From Anaerolineales bacterium (lineage in GTDB: Bacteria > Chloroflexota > Anaerolineae > 4572-78 > J111), in contig JABTUK010000004.1 of assembly GCA_015075405.1 (NCBI GenBank), positions 558,001-622,000 on the forward strand: DNA of 64,000 nucleotides, read 5' to 3'. Below are positions 42,597-51,776 of this stretch, in pieces (the stretch's first letter is position 1; every line of letters begins with the position of its first letter). The notes beneath the pieces are model-generated. The model searched no databases. It was not told where the DNA came from and worked only from the letters and a program-made list of their open reading frames with translations. A program made the position numbers and the translations under genes.

Positions 42597-43065
42597 ATGT
42601 CTGAATCATCTAACCAACCTTCCTGGTATAAACTCGAATCCCCCGCAGTACTCTCTCACCTGGGCAGCGACGCCACCCACGGCCTGTCTGAAGCCGAAGC
42701 CGCGCGCCGCCTGACCCAGTATGGCCCAAATGAATTAATCGAACAGGGGGCCAAAAGTCCGTGGCGCATCCTGTGGGAACAGTTCACCGCCACGATGGTC
42801 GTCATTTTGATTATCGCGTCACTGTCATTGATGTGGCCGGTCATCGGGTGGATTTGGATGAGGACCTGCGCCACCACGCCCCGGCCCTGGATCAGAACCC
42901 GACCTCCCCCGTGCCGAGCCAGCCTATCCCTATGCGTCTGCTGCTGGCCGGCGGGGCGCTGCGCAACGATGCCCTGCTCAAAGCCGATAACGGCCCAAGC
43001 GGTCCCTTCCACGCCATCGGCGACCCAACCGAAGGGGCGCTGGTAGTGGCGGCGCAAGGTTGCCT
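42597..43065 (+). pseudogene. P-type cation ATPase with large internal deletion
   Basis: The first 80 codons are a normal start of a P2-type ATPase: cation-ATPase N domain (HLGSDATHGLSEAEAARRL, YGPNELIEQG) and the first membrane helix (ATMVVILIIASLSL). The next recognisable part, in a different frame, is from the nucleotide-binding domain far downstream (GGALRNDALLKADNG, HAIGDPTEGALVVAAQG). Everything between, including the DKTGT phosphorylation site, and all later membrane helices are missing. A real ATPase of this family has about 900 residues. The plsX promoter lies directly after it. Confidence 0.85.
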
Positions 43066-43073
43066 GATATTGA

Positions 43074-43102
43074 TTGCTCACTCCCCCCGGCTATGCTATA
43101 AT
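43074..43102 (+). promoter_or_regulatory. Extended -10 promoter of plsX
   Basis: Weak -35 TTGCTC (43074-43079), 17-nt spacer, and TGCTATAAT, an extended -10 box (TATAAT at 43097-43102). Start near 43109, 20 nt before the plsX ATG. Confidence 0.7.
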
Positions 43103-43128
43103 CCGCCCACTTTCACCAGGAGACAGGC

Positions 43129-44157
43129 ATGAAAATTGCTTTAGACGCCATGGGCGGCGACCACGCCCCGGCAGCGGCCGTCCATGCCGCCGTCTGGGCC
43201 GCGCGGGATTTTGGGTTGACCGTCCAATTGGTGGGCCAGTCCGCAGCGATTGAGGCCGAACTGGCCCACCATAAAACCGCCGGCCTGGACCTGCCCATCA
43301 TCCCCGCCAGCCAGGTTATCGAAATGCATGAGCACCCGGCCACCGCCGTCAAAAGCAAAAAGGACGCCTCGATGGTGGTGGGCATGAACCTGGTGAAGAG
43401 GGGGGAAAGTGCGGCTTTTGTCAGCGCCGGCAATTCGGGTGGGGTACTGGCAGCGGCGCTGTTTGGCCTGGGCCGCATCAAGGGTATTAAGCGCCCGGCC
43501 CTCAGTGTGATTTTCCCCAATACTTCGCCACAAGGATACTGTTTTTTGTTGGATGTGGGAGCCAATACCGACGCTCGCCCGGAATACCTGCTGCAATTTG
43601 CGCTGATGGGCCACCACTACGCTAGCGAAGTATTGAATATGGCCAACCCGCGCATCGGGCTGCTGTCTACCGGCGAAGAAGAAGATAAAGGCAGCATGCT
43701 GGTTCAGGAAGTCACCCCGCTGCTAAAAGCCAGCCCGCTTAACTTCATCGGCAATGTCGAAGGTAAAGATGTTCCGGCGGGTCTGGCCGACGTGGTGGTG
43801 ACCGACGGCTTTACCGGCAATGTTTTTATCAAAGGGGCCGAGGGAGTGGCTTCGATGATTGTCAAACAGTTGGAACGTGAAATCAAAGCCAGGCCGCTGG
43901 CTGTCCTCGGCGCTTTGCTGGCTCGCCCGGCCTTTCGCGCCCTCAAAGCCAGACTGGATTATCGGGAGTACGGCGGTGGGCCGCTGTTGGGCGTCAACGG
44001 GGTGGTTATTATTGCCCACGGTCGCTCCGATGCCTACGCCATCCGCAACGCTATTCGCGTGGCCAAACAGGCCGCCGAAAAGAATATTGTCGGCGTGATT
44101 GAACGAGGGCTAAACGAGTCAGCAATAGACCAGCCGGCCCGCGAGGCTGTGGGGTAA
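43129..44157 (+). CDS. plsX: Phosphate acyltransferase PlsX
   Basis: 342 residues. Makes acyl-phosphate from acyl-ACP, the first step of phospholipid synthesis with PlsY. Start MKIALDAMGGDHAP is diagnostic; SAGNSGGVLAAALFGLGRIKG, LLDVGANTDARPEYL, VTDGFTGNVFIKGAEG and YGGGPLLGVNGVVIIAHG follow. CAGGAG ribosome site. First gene of a probable plsX-fabF-unknown operon. Confidence 0.97.
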   Translation: MKIALDAMGGDHAPAAAVHAAVWAARDFGLTVQLVGQSAAIEAELAHHKTAGLDLPIIPASQVIEMHEHPATAVKSKKDASMVVGMNLVKRGESAAFVSAGNSGGVLAAALFGLGRIKGIKRPALSVIFPNTSPQGYCFLLDVGANTDARPEYLLQFALMGHHYASEVLNMANPRIGLLSTGEEEDKGSMLVQEVTPLLKASPLNFIGNVEGKDVPAGLADVVVTDGFTGNVFIKGAEGVASMIVKQLEREIKARPLAVLGALLARPAFRALKARLDYREYGGGPLLGVNGVVIIAHGRSDAYAIRNAIRVAKQAAEKNIVGVIERGLNESAIDQPAREAVG

Positions 44158-44223
44158 TCGAAAACGGACATCCAACACCCAATACCGGATATTCAACTCC
44201 ATAAATCAAATAACCATAATCGG

Positions 44224-45465
44224 GTGGTCATCACCGGCATCGGCGCGATTACGCCCATCGGCCATACCGCCGCCGAAACCTGGGAAAACTTAGTTAAAGG
44301 CCAATCGGGCCTGGCGACCATCACCCTCTTTGACGCAGCCCACCTGCCGACCCGCTTTGCCGGAGAGGTCAAAGATTTTCAGCCGCAGGCCTATATTCCG
44401 GCCAAAGAGGCCAAACGCATGGCCCGCTGCTCTCATTTTGCCATTGCCACCGCCGTGCAGGCCGTTGAAGATGCCGGTCTGCCATACCCATTTACTGACG
44501 ACCTGGCCGAACGGAGCGGGGCGCTGGTCGGCACGGCGATGGGTGGGTTTGACCGGGCCGAAGATGGCTTACGCGACTATCTAGAACGCGGTTTGGGCAA
44601 GGTTAGCCCGTTTTCCCTTCCGGCGGCTCTGCCCAATTTGTCAACTTTTCATATCTGCGTTAAGCTGAATGCTCAAGGTTACAGCAACACCACCAGCACC
44701 GCCTGCGCCGCCGGAACCATGGCCCTTGCCGAAGCCGCCGAAGTGATCCGGCGTGGGCGCTGCGATGTGATGATTGCCGGCGGCGTCGAAGCCACAATTG
44801 TCGAGACCACCCTGGCCGGTTTTAGCGCCATGCGCGCCCTTTCGACGCGCAACGACGACCCGGCCCACGCCTGCCGCCCTTTTGAGGCCAGCCGCGACGG
44901 TTTTGTGGTGGGCGAAGGGGGGGCCATGTTTATTTTGGAGCGATTGGAGCATGCCCTGGCCCGGCGGGCCAGGATTTACGCCGAACTCCTGGGCAGCGCC
45001 CACTCATCCGACACCTATCACATCGCCGCCCCCGACCCGGACTCGCGGGGGGCCATTCGAGCCATGCGCTGGGCGCTGGCTGATGCCGGGGTCAGCCCGC
45101 TGGAAGTGGATTACATCAACGCCCACGGCCCCGGCACGCCCCTGGGCGATACGGCGGAGACGAAAGCCATCAAGTCGCTTTTTGGAGAGCATGCTTACAA
45201 CATCCCGATCAGTTCGACCAAAAGCATGATCGGACATTCGTTTGGCGCTGCCGGGGCTATCGAAGCCCTGGCCTGTGTGAAAGCCATCGAAACCGGGGTG
45301 ATTCACCCCACCATTAACTATCAAACGCCTGATCCAACCTGTGACCTGGATTACGTGCCCAACCAGTCCCGCCGGCATCAAGTGCAGGTGGCGCTGTCCA
45401 ACTCGTTTGGTTTGGGCGGCCAGAACTCCTGTTTGGTTTTGGGCAAATACAAGGACAAGGCATGA
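44224..45465 (+). CDS. fabF: 3-oxoacyl-ACP synthase II
   Basis: 413 residues. Elongating condensing enzyme of fatty acid synthesis. Catalytic triad visible: Cys in STACAAGTMAL (about 161), His in AHGPGTPLGD and His in SMIGHSFGAAG; the start VITGIGAITPIG is the family N-terminus. The start is uncertain: GTG 44224 is the only common start codon, no ribosome site precedes it, and homologous sequence (NHNRVVITG) seems to continue a few codons upstream, in frame with the plsX stop at 44155-44157. The stop overlaps the next ATG by 4 nt. Confidence 0.95.
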   Translation: MVITGIGAITPIGHTAAETWENLVKGQSGLATITLFDAAHLPTRFAGEVKDFQPQAYIPAKEAKRMARCSHFAIATAVQAVEDAGLPYPFTDDLAERSGALVGTAMGGFDRAEDGLRDYLERGLGKVSPFSLPAALPNLSTFHICVKLNAQGYSNTTSTACAAGTMALAEAAEVIRRGRCDVMIAGGVEATIVETTLAGFSAMRALSTRNDDPAHACRPFEASRDGFVVGEGGAMFILERLEHALARRARIYAELLGSAHSSDTYHIAAPDPDSRGAIRAMRWALADAGVSPLEVDYINAHGPGTPLGDTAETKAIKSLFGEHAYNIPISSTKSMIGHSFGAAGAIEALACVKAIETGVIHPTINYQTPDPTCDLDYVPNQSRRHQVQVALSNSFGLGGQNSCLVLGKYKDKA

Positions 45466-46178
45466 GGGTTTACACCAACAACCAATTGATTACCAGCCGG
45501 GCCAAGTGGGCCAGGCGGATTGCCCCGCTGACCATGTTTTTTCTCATCGGCGGCCTGATTACTAACTTTATGAGTATGAGTCAACCCCAATATTTCCAGC
45601 CGACCCTGATTCTGTTGGCCCTGGGTTTTGTTTTCGCCACCGCCAGCTCACACTTAGTCAATCGCTGGGTGCGCGAGCCGCGCGCCGACCAGGTCTTGAG
45701 CGCCACCCTCAAAAAATTTGGCAATGATTTTGCCCTGTTCAACTACACGGCCCCACCGCCGCACGTGCTGCTAACGCCCAGCCGGCTATACGCCATCGTT
45801 GTTAAAAATCAGGATGGGCAGATTACAGTCAACGGCCGCCGCTTTTCGCGCAAATTTACCTGGTCCCGCTTCTTTCGCTTCTTTGCCGATGAGGGCCTGG
45901 GTTCCCCGGCAGCCGAGGCTGAAAATCGTGTGGACAAGTTGGCGAAATTTTTGCGCCAAAATCTGGACGAGGCAGACCTGCCTGAGATTAAACCTTTAAT
46001 CATCTTTACTCACAAAGATGTGGAATTGGTAGTAGAAAATGCCGATATTCCGGTAATGCGGACCAATGAGCTTAAAACGTACCTGCGCGATCAGGAAAAA
46101 AGCCGGGCCATTTCCGCACCCCAACGCCACAAGCTCAGCCAGCTTCTGGCCGGGCAAGTGGAGGAAGCGAAGGAGTAG
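45462..46178 (+). CDS. Unknown membrane protein, possibly NERD-like
   Basis: 238 residues. Two membrane helices (about 22-40 and 46-62), then a soluble domain beginning ADQVLSATLKKFGNDFALFNY and continuing HVLLTPSRLYAIVVKNQDGQI. A pair of helices ahead of such a domain recalls NERD (nuclease-related) proteins, but the nuclease acid/Lys residues are not clear, so this is only a suggestion. ATGA overlap with fabF shows translational coupling. Confidence 0.72.
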   Translation: MRVYTNNQLITSRAKWARRIAPLTMFFLIGGLITNFMSMSQPQYFQPTLILLALGFVFATASSHLVNRWVREPRADQVLSATLKKFGNDFALFNYTAPPPHVLLTPSRLYAIVVKNQDGQITVNGRRFSRKFTWSRFFRFFADEGLGSPAAEAENRVDKLAKFLRQNLDEADLPEIKPLIIFTHKDVELVVENADIPVMRTNELKTYLRDQEKSRAISAPQRHKLSQLLAGQVEEAKE

Positions 46179-46179
46179 G

Positions 46180-46216
46180 GGAGGCGAAGAGGCGAGGAGG
46201 CGAATCGCTTCGCCTC
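46180..46216. repeat. GAGGCGAA short-unit fold-back
   Basis: GGGAGGCGAAGAGGCGAGGAGGCGAA followed by TTCGCCTC; tandem 7-8-mers with a short inverted return, just after the 45462-46178 gene and before element A copy 3. Confidence 0.6.
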
Positions 46217-46226
46217 ACAAATATAC

Positions 46227-46319
46227 TCAGTAGATCCAAATTTCTGTAGGACGGCATCCCTATGCCGTCCGCAAAGGCATGGGGATGCCTTTGCTACGGC
46301 CAAAAATTGGATCCACTGA
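46227..46319. mobile_element. Miniature inverted-repeat element A, copy 3
   Basis: 93 bp, TCAGTAGATCCAAATTT ... AAAATTGGATCCACTGA, with inner stems GGACGGCATCCC.TATGCCGTCC and AAAGGCATGGGGATGCCTTT. Same ends as copies 1 and 2 but with diverged inner stems in which both strands changed together. Confidence 0.85.
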
Positions 46320-46359
46320 TACTGACTACTGGTTACTATTTTCAGAGAGGAGCTAACCC

Positions 46360-47568
46360 ATGCCACTTGTTCATCAACGCTACAATGAACGGTTTGTGCA
46401 AAATGCCAAAACCAGCAGCGAGCCGCTAACCCCGGAGGCTAAATTCGGCGTCCGGGTGGTCAAGGCCGATGTGGCCGAAGGCGAAACTTACTGGCGGTTA
46501 GTAGGGGTGCATCACCTTTTGCCCGAAGAAAATGTGAGCAAACATAACATTTACATCGAAGCGTTGGATGAGCAGGGCAACCGCCTGCGCAATCCGATTG
46601 CCTGGGCCGGCTGGACCTGGGAAGGCCGGCGGCCCAACGAACGGGCCGATCCGGTTCCTTTAGATAAACCCGCCAATGAAACGGCGGGCGATATTGCCAT
46701 CCACTTTGGCCAAAAAGCCTCCGTTTGGATCAAAGGGCTGGGCCGCGACGCCAACGACAAGAGCGACCGGGTGGAAAATTTGCACACCGCCCACCCCGAT
46801 GAACCACTGCCCGATGGCCGGCTACTCAACACCCTGGGCCATCATTCGTTTTACGTGGTCTTTCAGCGCACTCGCAAAACGAGCGCCGCCGTGCCCGATG
46901 GGGTCATCACCGGCCGGGTAGAAGGAGGCCAGGGCCGGCGGGTCAGATTGGTTCAAAATAATCAGGCCGTGGCCGAACAGGCATTGGATGCTAACCTGGC
47001 CTTTCGCTTTGCCAACCTGCCGGCCGGTGTGTACCGGCTGGAAATCCTGGGCGCCAATCTGGCTCAGGATAATGTGACTCTTAGCCCCAGCAACAAAACC
47101 GTTAATCTCAACCTGACCCTGGCCCCAACGCCACCTCCAACCGTGACTCCACCCCCACCGCCGCCAACGGTCACACCGCCGCCAGTTGTAACCCAGCCGC
47201 CACCCCCGGTGGCCCCGCCCCCCCCTGTGACTCAGCCGCCGGTTGTGGCCCAGCCGACTACTCCACCGGCCACGACAAAAACCATCAGCTATTACCTGCT
47301 CTTAGGCCCAACCGGCAGCCGCGGCCGCCAAACCAACCTGCTGCTGGCCGCCAATTATATTTTGACCTTCTCGCCTACTGTCGGCTTTAGCGTAGCCGAG
47401 GCCAAACAGGCCCGCCAGGTCACCATCATCGGCGAAGGCATTAGCGCCGCCGACCAGCAGGCCATCCAAAGCGCCGGGGCGCAGGTTGAAGTGTTAACCG
47501 GCGATCCTTATACCCTCGAAGCCAAATTAAACGAGCGGATTCGCAGTGGGCGCGGCTTTGGCGGATAA
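46360..47568 (+). CDS. Unknown two-domain protein with Pro-rich hinge
   Basis: 402 residues without signal peptide. The N-terminal part (about 30-185, YWRLVGVHHLLPEENVSKHN, WAGWTWEGRRPNERAD) is a domain that often accompanies LysM and peptidoglycan-active proteins; a carboxypeptidase-regulatory-like beta domain follows (about 187-250, VITGRVEGGQGRRVRLVQNN), then about 60 residues of Pro/Thr/Val and a C-terminal domain of about 90 residues (YYLLLGPTGSRGRQTNLLLA). No enzyme motif recognised. A mobile element sits in its leader. Confidence 0.72.
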   Translation: MPLVHQRYNERFVQNAKTSSEPLTPEAKFGVRVVKADVAEGETYWRLVGVHHLLPEENVSKHNIYIEALDEQGNRLRNPIAWAGWTWEGRRPNERADPVPLDKPANETAGDIAIHFGQKASVWIKGLGRDANDKSDRVENLHTAHPDEPLPDGRLLNTLGHHSFYVVFQRTRKTSAAVPDGVITGRVEGGQGRRVRLVQNNQAVAEQALDANLAFRFANLPAGVYRLEILGANLAQDNVTLSPSNKTVNLNLTLAPTPPPTVTPPPPPPTVTPPPVVTQPPPPVAPPPPVTQPPVVAQPTTPPATTKTISYYLLLGPTGSRGRQTNLLLAANYILTFSPTVGFSVAEAKQARQVTIIGEGISAADQQAIQSAGAQVEVLTGDPYTLEAKLNERIRSGRGFGG

Positions 47569-47676
47569 GTGGAAGGCTGGAGGGATGGAAGGCTGGAAAA
47601 AAGGGATCTTTGAGAAGGTTAACCTGATAAGACTATGGGAGCTTAGAAGATTATTCTCCAGCTCCCTTGAGTTCCA

Positions 47677-50160
47677 ATGAGTTCCTTGCTTCAGCGCCGC
47701 TCATTCTTAGTGGAATATATCATCGCCGCCGGTCTGCTGGCGTTGGCAACCGGCGGCTTTTTCTGGCAAATCCTCTTCACCTCCGCTGCCTGGCAGCCGG
47801 CCGGTGGAGGCGATTTGGCCCCGTTTTTGTTCCCCAATTACACCTTTGCCGCCCAAAACCTGAAGCAGGGCGTAATTCCCCTCTGGAACCCGCACCTGTA
47901 TACCGGGGCGCCCTTTGCCGCCGATATTCAATCCGGCCTATTTTATCCGGTTAATCTGCTGGTCTTTTTGCTTGTGCCGCAATTAACCTACGAATGGCTG
48001 GAATACCTGGCTGTTTTCCACTTCTGGCTGGCCGGAGCGACCATGTATCTGTGCCTGCGGCTGCTGGGGCCGGGTGATGGGGGTCAGGAAGTCGAAGTCC
48101 TCCAAAACGCGCTCCACGCCTCACGCTCCACGCCTCACGCCTCACGCCTCACGCCCCTTCCCGCCTTTGCCGGGGCGCTGGCCTTTCAATTCAGCGATCT
48201 GTTTATCGTCCATTTTGGCAACCTGAACATGATCGCCGTGGCGGCCTGGCTGCCGCTTATTTTTTTGCTGTTTCAACGCAGTCTCCACCAAAAAAGCCTG
48301 GGCCTGGCCGCCGCCAGCGGCGCTGTTCTGGCGATAGCCACTCTGGCCGGGCACATCCAGATTACCCTCTTCATTCTGCTCACCCTGGGCCTCTATACCC
48401 TCTGGGACTTACGATTTACGATTTACGATTTACGATTTACGATTTATAAATCTCCTAACTCACAGCCCCATTTTGCCAGACCCAACTCTAATTTCTTATT
48501 TCTTTTTTCTAATTTCCATCTTCCATCCTCTATCCGCTATCCTCTATCCTCTATCCTCCTCACCCTCCTCGTCACCATCGGTCTATCCGCCCTGCTGCTC
48601 TTCCCGGCCTATGAAATGAGCCGCTACACGCCCCGCGCCGAGCTGCCTTATACCGAAGCAGCGCGATACTCGCTGCACCCGGCCCAACTGATTGGCCTGC
48701 TGATCCCCAACTACTTTGGCCGCGACCCGGCGCTGCACTGGGGGCCATGGGACCGGGTTGAAACCGGCTATATCGGCCTGCTGCCGCTGCTGCTGGCTTT
48801 GATTGGGGCGCTGTTTTATTCGGGCAAAATAAAAGGTTTTTTTATCGGCCTCGGCCTGGTAGCTCTGCTGCTGGCCCTGGGCGGCTACAGCCTGCTGCAC
48901 GGCTGGCTTTATGCCCTGGCTCCCGGTTTCAATCAACTGCGCGCCCCGGCCCGCTTTATCCTGCTGCTGGATTTTAGCCTGGCCGCCCTGGCCGCCGCCG
49001 GCCTCCAGGCCCTCTTACACCCCCTCAGTCCGGCTGCGACCGCGCAATTGGGCAAACTGCTGCGGGTGCTGGCCTGGAGCCTGGGCGGGCTGATTGTCGT
49101 CGCTGCCCCGTTGAGCTATTTTGCCCTGCTGGTCACGCAAGACCGCGACCCGGCTATCTTCAATCGAGCCATCGCCGCTGTGACCGGCGTAGCCACGTTT
49201 GCCGTTTTTGCTATCGCTGCGCTGGTCCTGCTTTATTTGATTTATAACCGTTGGTTACGCGAATACCAGGCCGGAGTAGTGGCTATCGCCTTGATTGCGC
49301 TCGATCTCTTCACCCTGGGCTACAACGTGGATGTCGGCCATACCAATCCGGTCAAAGGCTTTGAGCATCCGGCGGCCCTGGCTTTTCTGCGGAGCGACCC
49401 CGGCCTCTACCGGATCGAAGTGACCACCGATATCTGGCACGCCTGGCAGCCCAATACGGCCCTGCTGTATGGCCTGTATGATGTCTGGGGTTTGTACAAT
49501 CCGCTCACCCTGGCCGGCCCGACCCTCTACTGGGAAGGCGCGCCGCCGCGTAGCACCGGCCGCTATAATTTTCTGGGGGTCAAGTACATCATCGCCAGCA
49601 AAGCCGGCGCGCCCGCCGACGGCAACATCGTCCCTGTGTTTGACGGCGACCCGGAGATCAATATTTATCTCAATCAAAACGCCCTGGCCCGCGCCTTGTT
49701 CGTCACACAGGCTACCATTGTCCCGCATCACGACGCCGCCTGGCAAGCCCTCCGCGCCGACGATTTTGACCCCGCCGCCACCGTCATCCTCGAAGCCGAC
49801 CAGTACCCCGCCTCCCCGCCTCCTCGCCTCCTCGCCTCCTCGCCTCCCCGCCTCCCCGCCTCCCTCTCCTTCCTTAACTACTCCCTCCACACCATCACCC
49901 TCGCCGTCGAAACCAACCAGCCCGGCTACCTGGTGCTGCCCGACGCCTACTACCCCGGCTGGCAAGCCGTCGTTGACAGCCAGCCCGAACCGATCTGGCG
50001 GGCCAACTACGCCTTCCGCGCCGTCTATGTGCCGGAGGGCCGGCACACGGTTCAGTTTGTGTTTGATCCGCTAATTTGGAAAGTCGGCCTGGCGGTCAGC
50101 GGAGTAACGCTGCTGAGTTTGTTGGGTTGGGCTGGCTGGGTTTGGTGGAAACAGCGCTAA
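47677..50160 (+). CDS. YfhO-like large membrane protein
   Basis: 827 residues with about 12-13 membrane helices and a C-terminal soluble end, of the YfhO/GT-C-like type that is thought to modify surface polymers. FGRDPALHWGPWDRVETGYIG, LNQLRAPARFILLLDFSL and the late GYLVLPDAYYPGWQAVVD motif are typical of the family. Three stretches of short-unit repeat DNA are translated within it (48110-48154, 48408-48447 with a following low-complexity part to about 48560, and 49807-49866), all keeping the frame. ATG 47677 has no strong ribosome site. Confidence 0.83.
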   Translation: MSSLLQRRSFLVEYIIAAGLLALATGGFFWQILFTSAAWQPAGGGDLAPFLFPNYTFAAQNLKQGVIPLWNPHLYTGAPFAADIQSGLFYPVNLLVFLLVPQLTYEWLEYLAVFHFWLAGATMYLCLRLLGPGDGGQEVEVLQNALHASRSTPHASRLTPLPAFAGALAFQFSDLFIVHFGNLNMIAVAAWLPLIFLLFQRSLHQKSLGLAAASGAVLAIATLAGHIQITLFILLTLGLYTLWDLRFTIYDLRFTIYKSPNSQPHFARPNSNFLFLFSNFHLPSSIRYPLSSILLTLLVTIGLSALLLFPAYEMSRYTPRAELPYTEAARYSLHPAQLIGLLIPNYFGRDPALHWGPWDRVETGYIGLLPLLLALIGALFYSGKIKGFFIGLGLVALLLALGGYSLLHGWLYALAPGFNQLRAPARFILLLDFSLAALAAAGLQALLHPLSPAATAQLGKLLRVLAWSLGGLIVVAAPLSYFALLVTQDRDPAIFNRAIAAVTGVATFAVFAIAALVLLYLIYNRWLREYQAGVVAIALIALDLFTLGYNVDVGHTNPVKGFEHPAALAFLRSDPGLYRIEVTTDIWHAWQPNTALLYGLYDVWGLYNPLTLAGPTLYWEGAPPRSTGRYNFLGVKYIIASKAGAPADGNIVPVFDGDPEINIYLNQNALARALFVTQATIVPHHDAAWQALRADDFDPAATVILEADQYPASPPPRLLASSPPRLPASLSFLNYSLHTITLAVETNQPGYLVLPDAYYPGWQAVVDSQPEPIWRANYAFRAVYVPEGRHTVQFVFDPLIWKVGLAVSGVTLLSLLGWAGWVWWKQR
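48110..48154. repeat. CTCACGC-type heptamer array inside coding sequence
   Basis: About six copies of CTCACGC/CTCCACGC in tandem within the YfhO-like gene, encoding HASRSTPHASRLTP, which does not look like family sequence. Confidence 0.8.
48408..48447. repeat. TTACGAT heptamer array inside coding sequence
   Basis: Five copies of the heptamer TTACGAT encode repeated DLRFTIY; further short repeats (TCTATCC) lie near 48520-48560. All remain in frame in the YfhO-like gene. Confidence 0.85.
49807..49866. repeat. CGCCTCC heptamer array inside coding sequence
   Basis: About eight copies of CGCCTCC/CGCCTCCT in tandem, encoding PPRLLASSPPRLPAS in the C-terminal soluble part of the YfhO-like protein. 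Confidence 0.85.
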
Positions 50161-50261
50161 CACCAAGACTAACCCTCTGCGCGCCTTAACCGACCCCCTT
50201 TTTGAGGTTTACAATGCCACCCACCACTTAACCTAACGAGGGTTACATTCACCTGCTGCAT

Positions 50262-50927
50262 TTGCGGGCTAGATGGTATCCACCCCTATCATGCACTTCA
50301 GATAATCCCTTCGATCCAGTCTGTTATGACCCCTTTTTGTTACCTGGCCCCAAAATAACCCACGGGGTCAGTAACCAAGGGAAAAATGCTGATGCATTAC
50401 CACCTTCACCGAAATTGGGGTGGAGAGGGCCTCTCAATACTTGTACGTCAGACGATTTTTTCCAAGCTCCTGGATATGCAGAAGGAGTCGCCACAAGTGG
50501 AGCTTTGGGCTTGATTGTTACTGGCGTAAAAGGTGAAGAAGTCCTTTATGATTTTGCCACCATGGAACGTGGAGTATTTCAATATAGGGATATGCCATTA
50601 GTAGACCCTAATCTCGCTCCTTATACTCCTGGTTTTACTACTGCTGCAATCGATTATTCTACAATGGTTTATCATATTGCGGTGGTGACAACCGGCACTA
50701 TTATAACCTACGCTTTCTACACCTTCTCTGCCTCTCACCTACCGGCCAATCATTTGATGATGTTGACCATTCCCTTTGTTATTTACGGTATTTTCCGTTA
50801 TTTGTATGTCATCCATGCGCAAGGCAACGGCGGCGCGCCCGATGAGGTACTCCTCACCGACCGGCCTCTCCAGATCAGCATCGCCCTGTTTGGACTGACG
50901 GTGATCGCTATTTTGTATTGGTTATAG
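50262..50927 (+). pseudogene. UbiA-type prenyltransferase, C-terminal fragment
   Basis: From about 50650 the product reads as the last third of a decaprenyl-phosphate phosphoribosyltransferase-like UbiA protein (VVTTGTIITYAFYTFSASHL, ANHLMMLTIPFVIYGIFRYL, GGAPDEVLLTDRPLQ). The catalytic Asp-rich loops of the N-terminal two thirds are missing. The part before (50262-50640) is AT-richer, has no recognised family and no membrane helices. An open frame exists but a working enzyme does not. Confidence 0.75.
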
Positions 50928-50973
50928 CCGGTTCATGGACATTCAGCTCCGGCACATTTTAGTAAAGTTTTTT

Positions 50974-51002
50974 TTGACAAGGGGGGGGGCGGGATTTATA
51001 AT
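50974..51002 (+). promoter_or_regulatory. Consensus promoter with G9 tract in the spacer
   Basis: TTGACA (50974-50979), 17-nt spacer holding a run of nine G (50981-50989), TATAAT (50997-51002). Drives a leader of about 150 nt with two small stems (GCACC/GGTGC and CCGCT/AGCGG, about 51090-51125) before the ABC permease remnant. Slippage in the G-run would change the spacer length. Confidence 0.75.
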
Positions 51003-51157
51003 GCCGCTGGTGGACTTAGTTAGGAATAAGATGAACACTTTGGACAATCCAGACCGTAGTAATAACTGCCGTCTCCTCGTTTAACCCCGACGTCGCACCT
51101 GCCGGGTGCATTCGCCGCTGTTAAGCGGAAGGGATGTGATTCAACCGGGAGGTGACC

Positions 51158-51776
51158 GTGCGGCGCTTTCGCTTTAGCCCTGCTCTGCCCCAAAACCCAC
51201 CTTTTACGCTCGGCGATGGCCTGATCCTGCTGGGCCTGGCCACGCTGTTGTACGTGGGCGCGCGTTTGGCTTTTAACACTCCGGCGGTCATTGCCGGACC
51301 GAAGATTTCCCTCTCAGCGTGGGCGATCCCCTGGTATGCCCTCCTTTCTATTGGACGCATGGCGGCGGCTTATTTCCTCTCCCTGGTATTCAGCCTGTTT
51401 TACGGCTACGCCGCTGCGCGGAACCGCACCGCCCGCATGGTTCTGATGCCCTTGCTGGATGTTTTGCAAAGCGTGCCTATTCTTTCCTTCTTACCGGTTG
51501 TGCTGCTCAGTTTCACGGCCATCCTGCCGGAGACCTGTGCCGCCGAACTCGCCGCCATTGTCCTGATCTTCACCTCCCAGGCGTGGAATATGACCTTCGG
51601 TTTTTACCAGTCCATGTCCACTATCCCCATGGAACTGCATGAAGCTGCGGCTACTTTTCGCTTTGACTCCTGGCTCCGCTTCAAAACGCTGGAACTGCCC
51701 TTCGCGGCCATTGGGCTGTTGTGGAACAGCATCATGAGTTGGTCGGGTGGCTGGTTTTTCCTGGAACACCTTTGTT
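51158..51776 (+). pseudogene. ABC permease truncated at the junction with its ATPase
   Basis: From GTG 51158 (GGGAGGTGA upstream) the product matches the first half of a NitT/TauT-type double permease: several helices, then the coupling loop PMELHEAAATFRFDSWLRFK and WNSIMSWSGGWFFL. There the family sequence stops and the DNA continues, in another frame, as the ATPase gene. About half of the permease is deleted; the remaining frame runs on meaninglessly to 51928. Confidence 0.8.
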
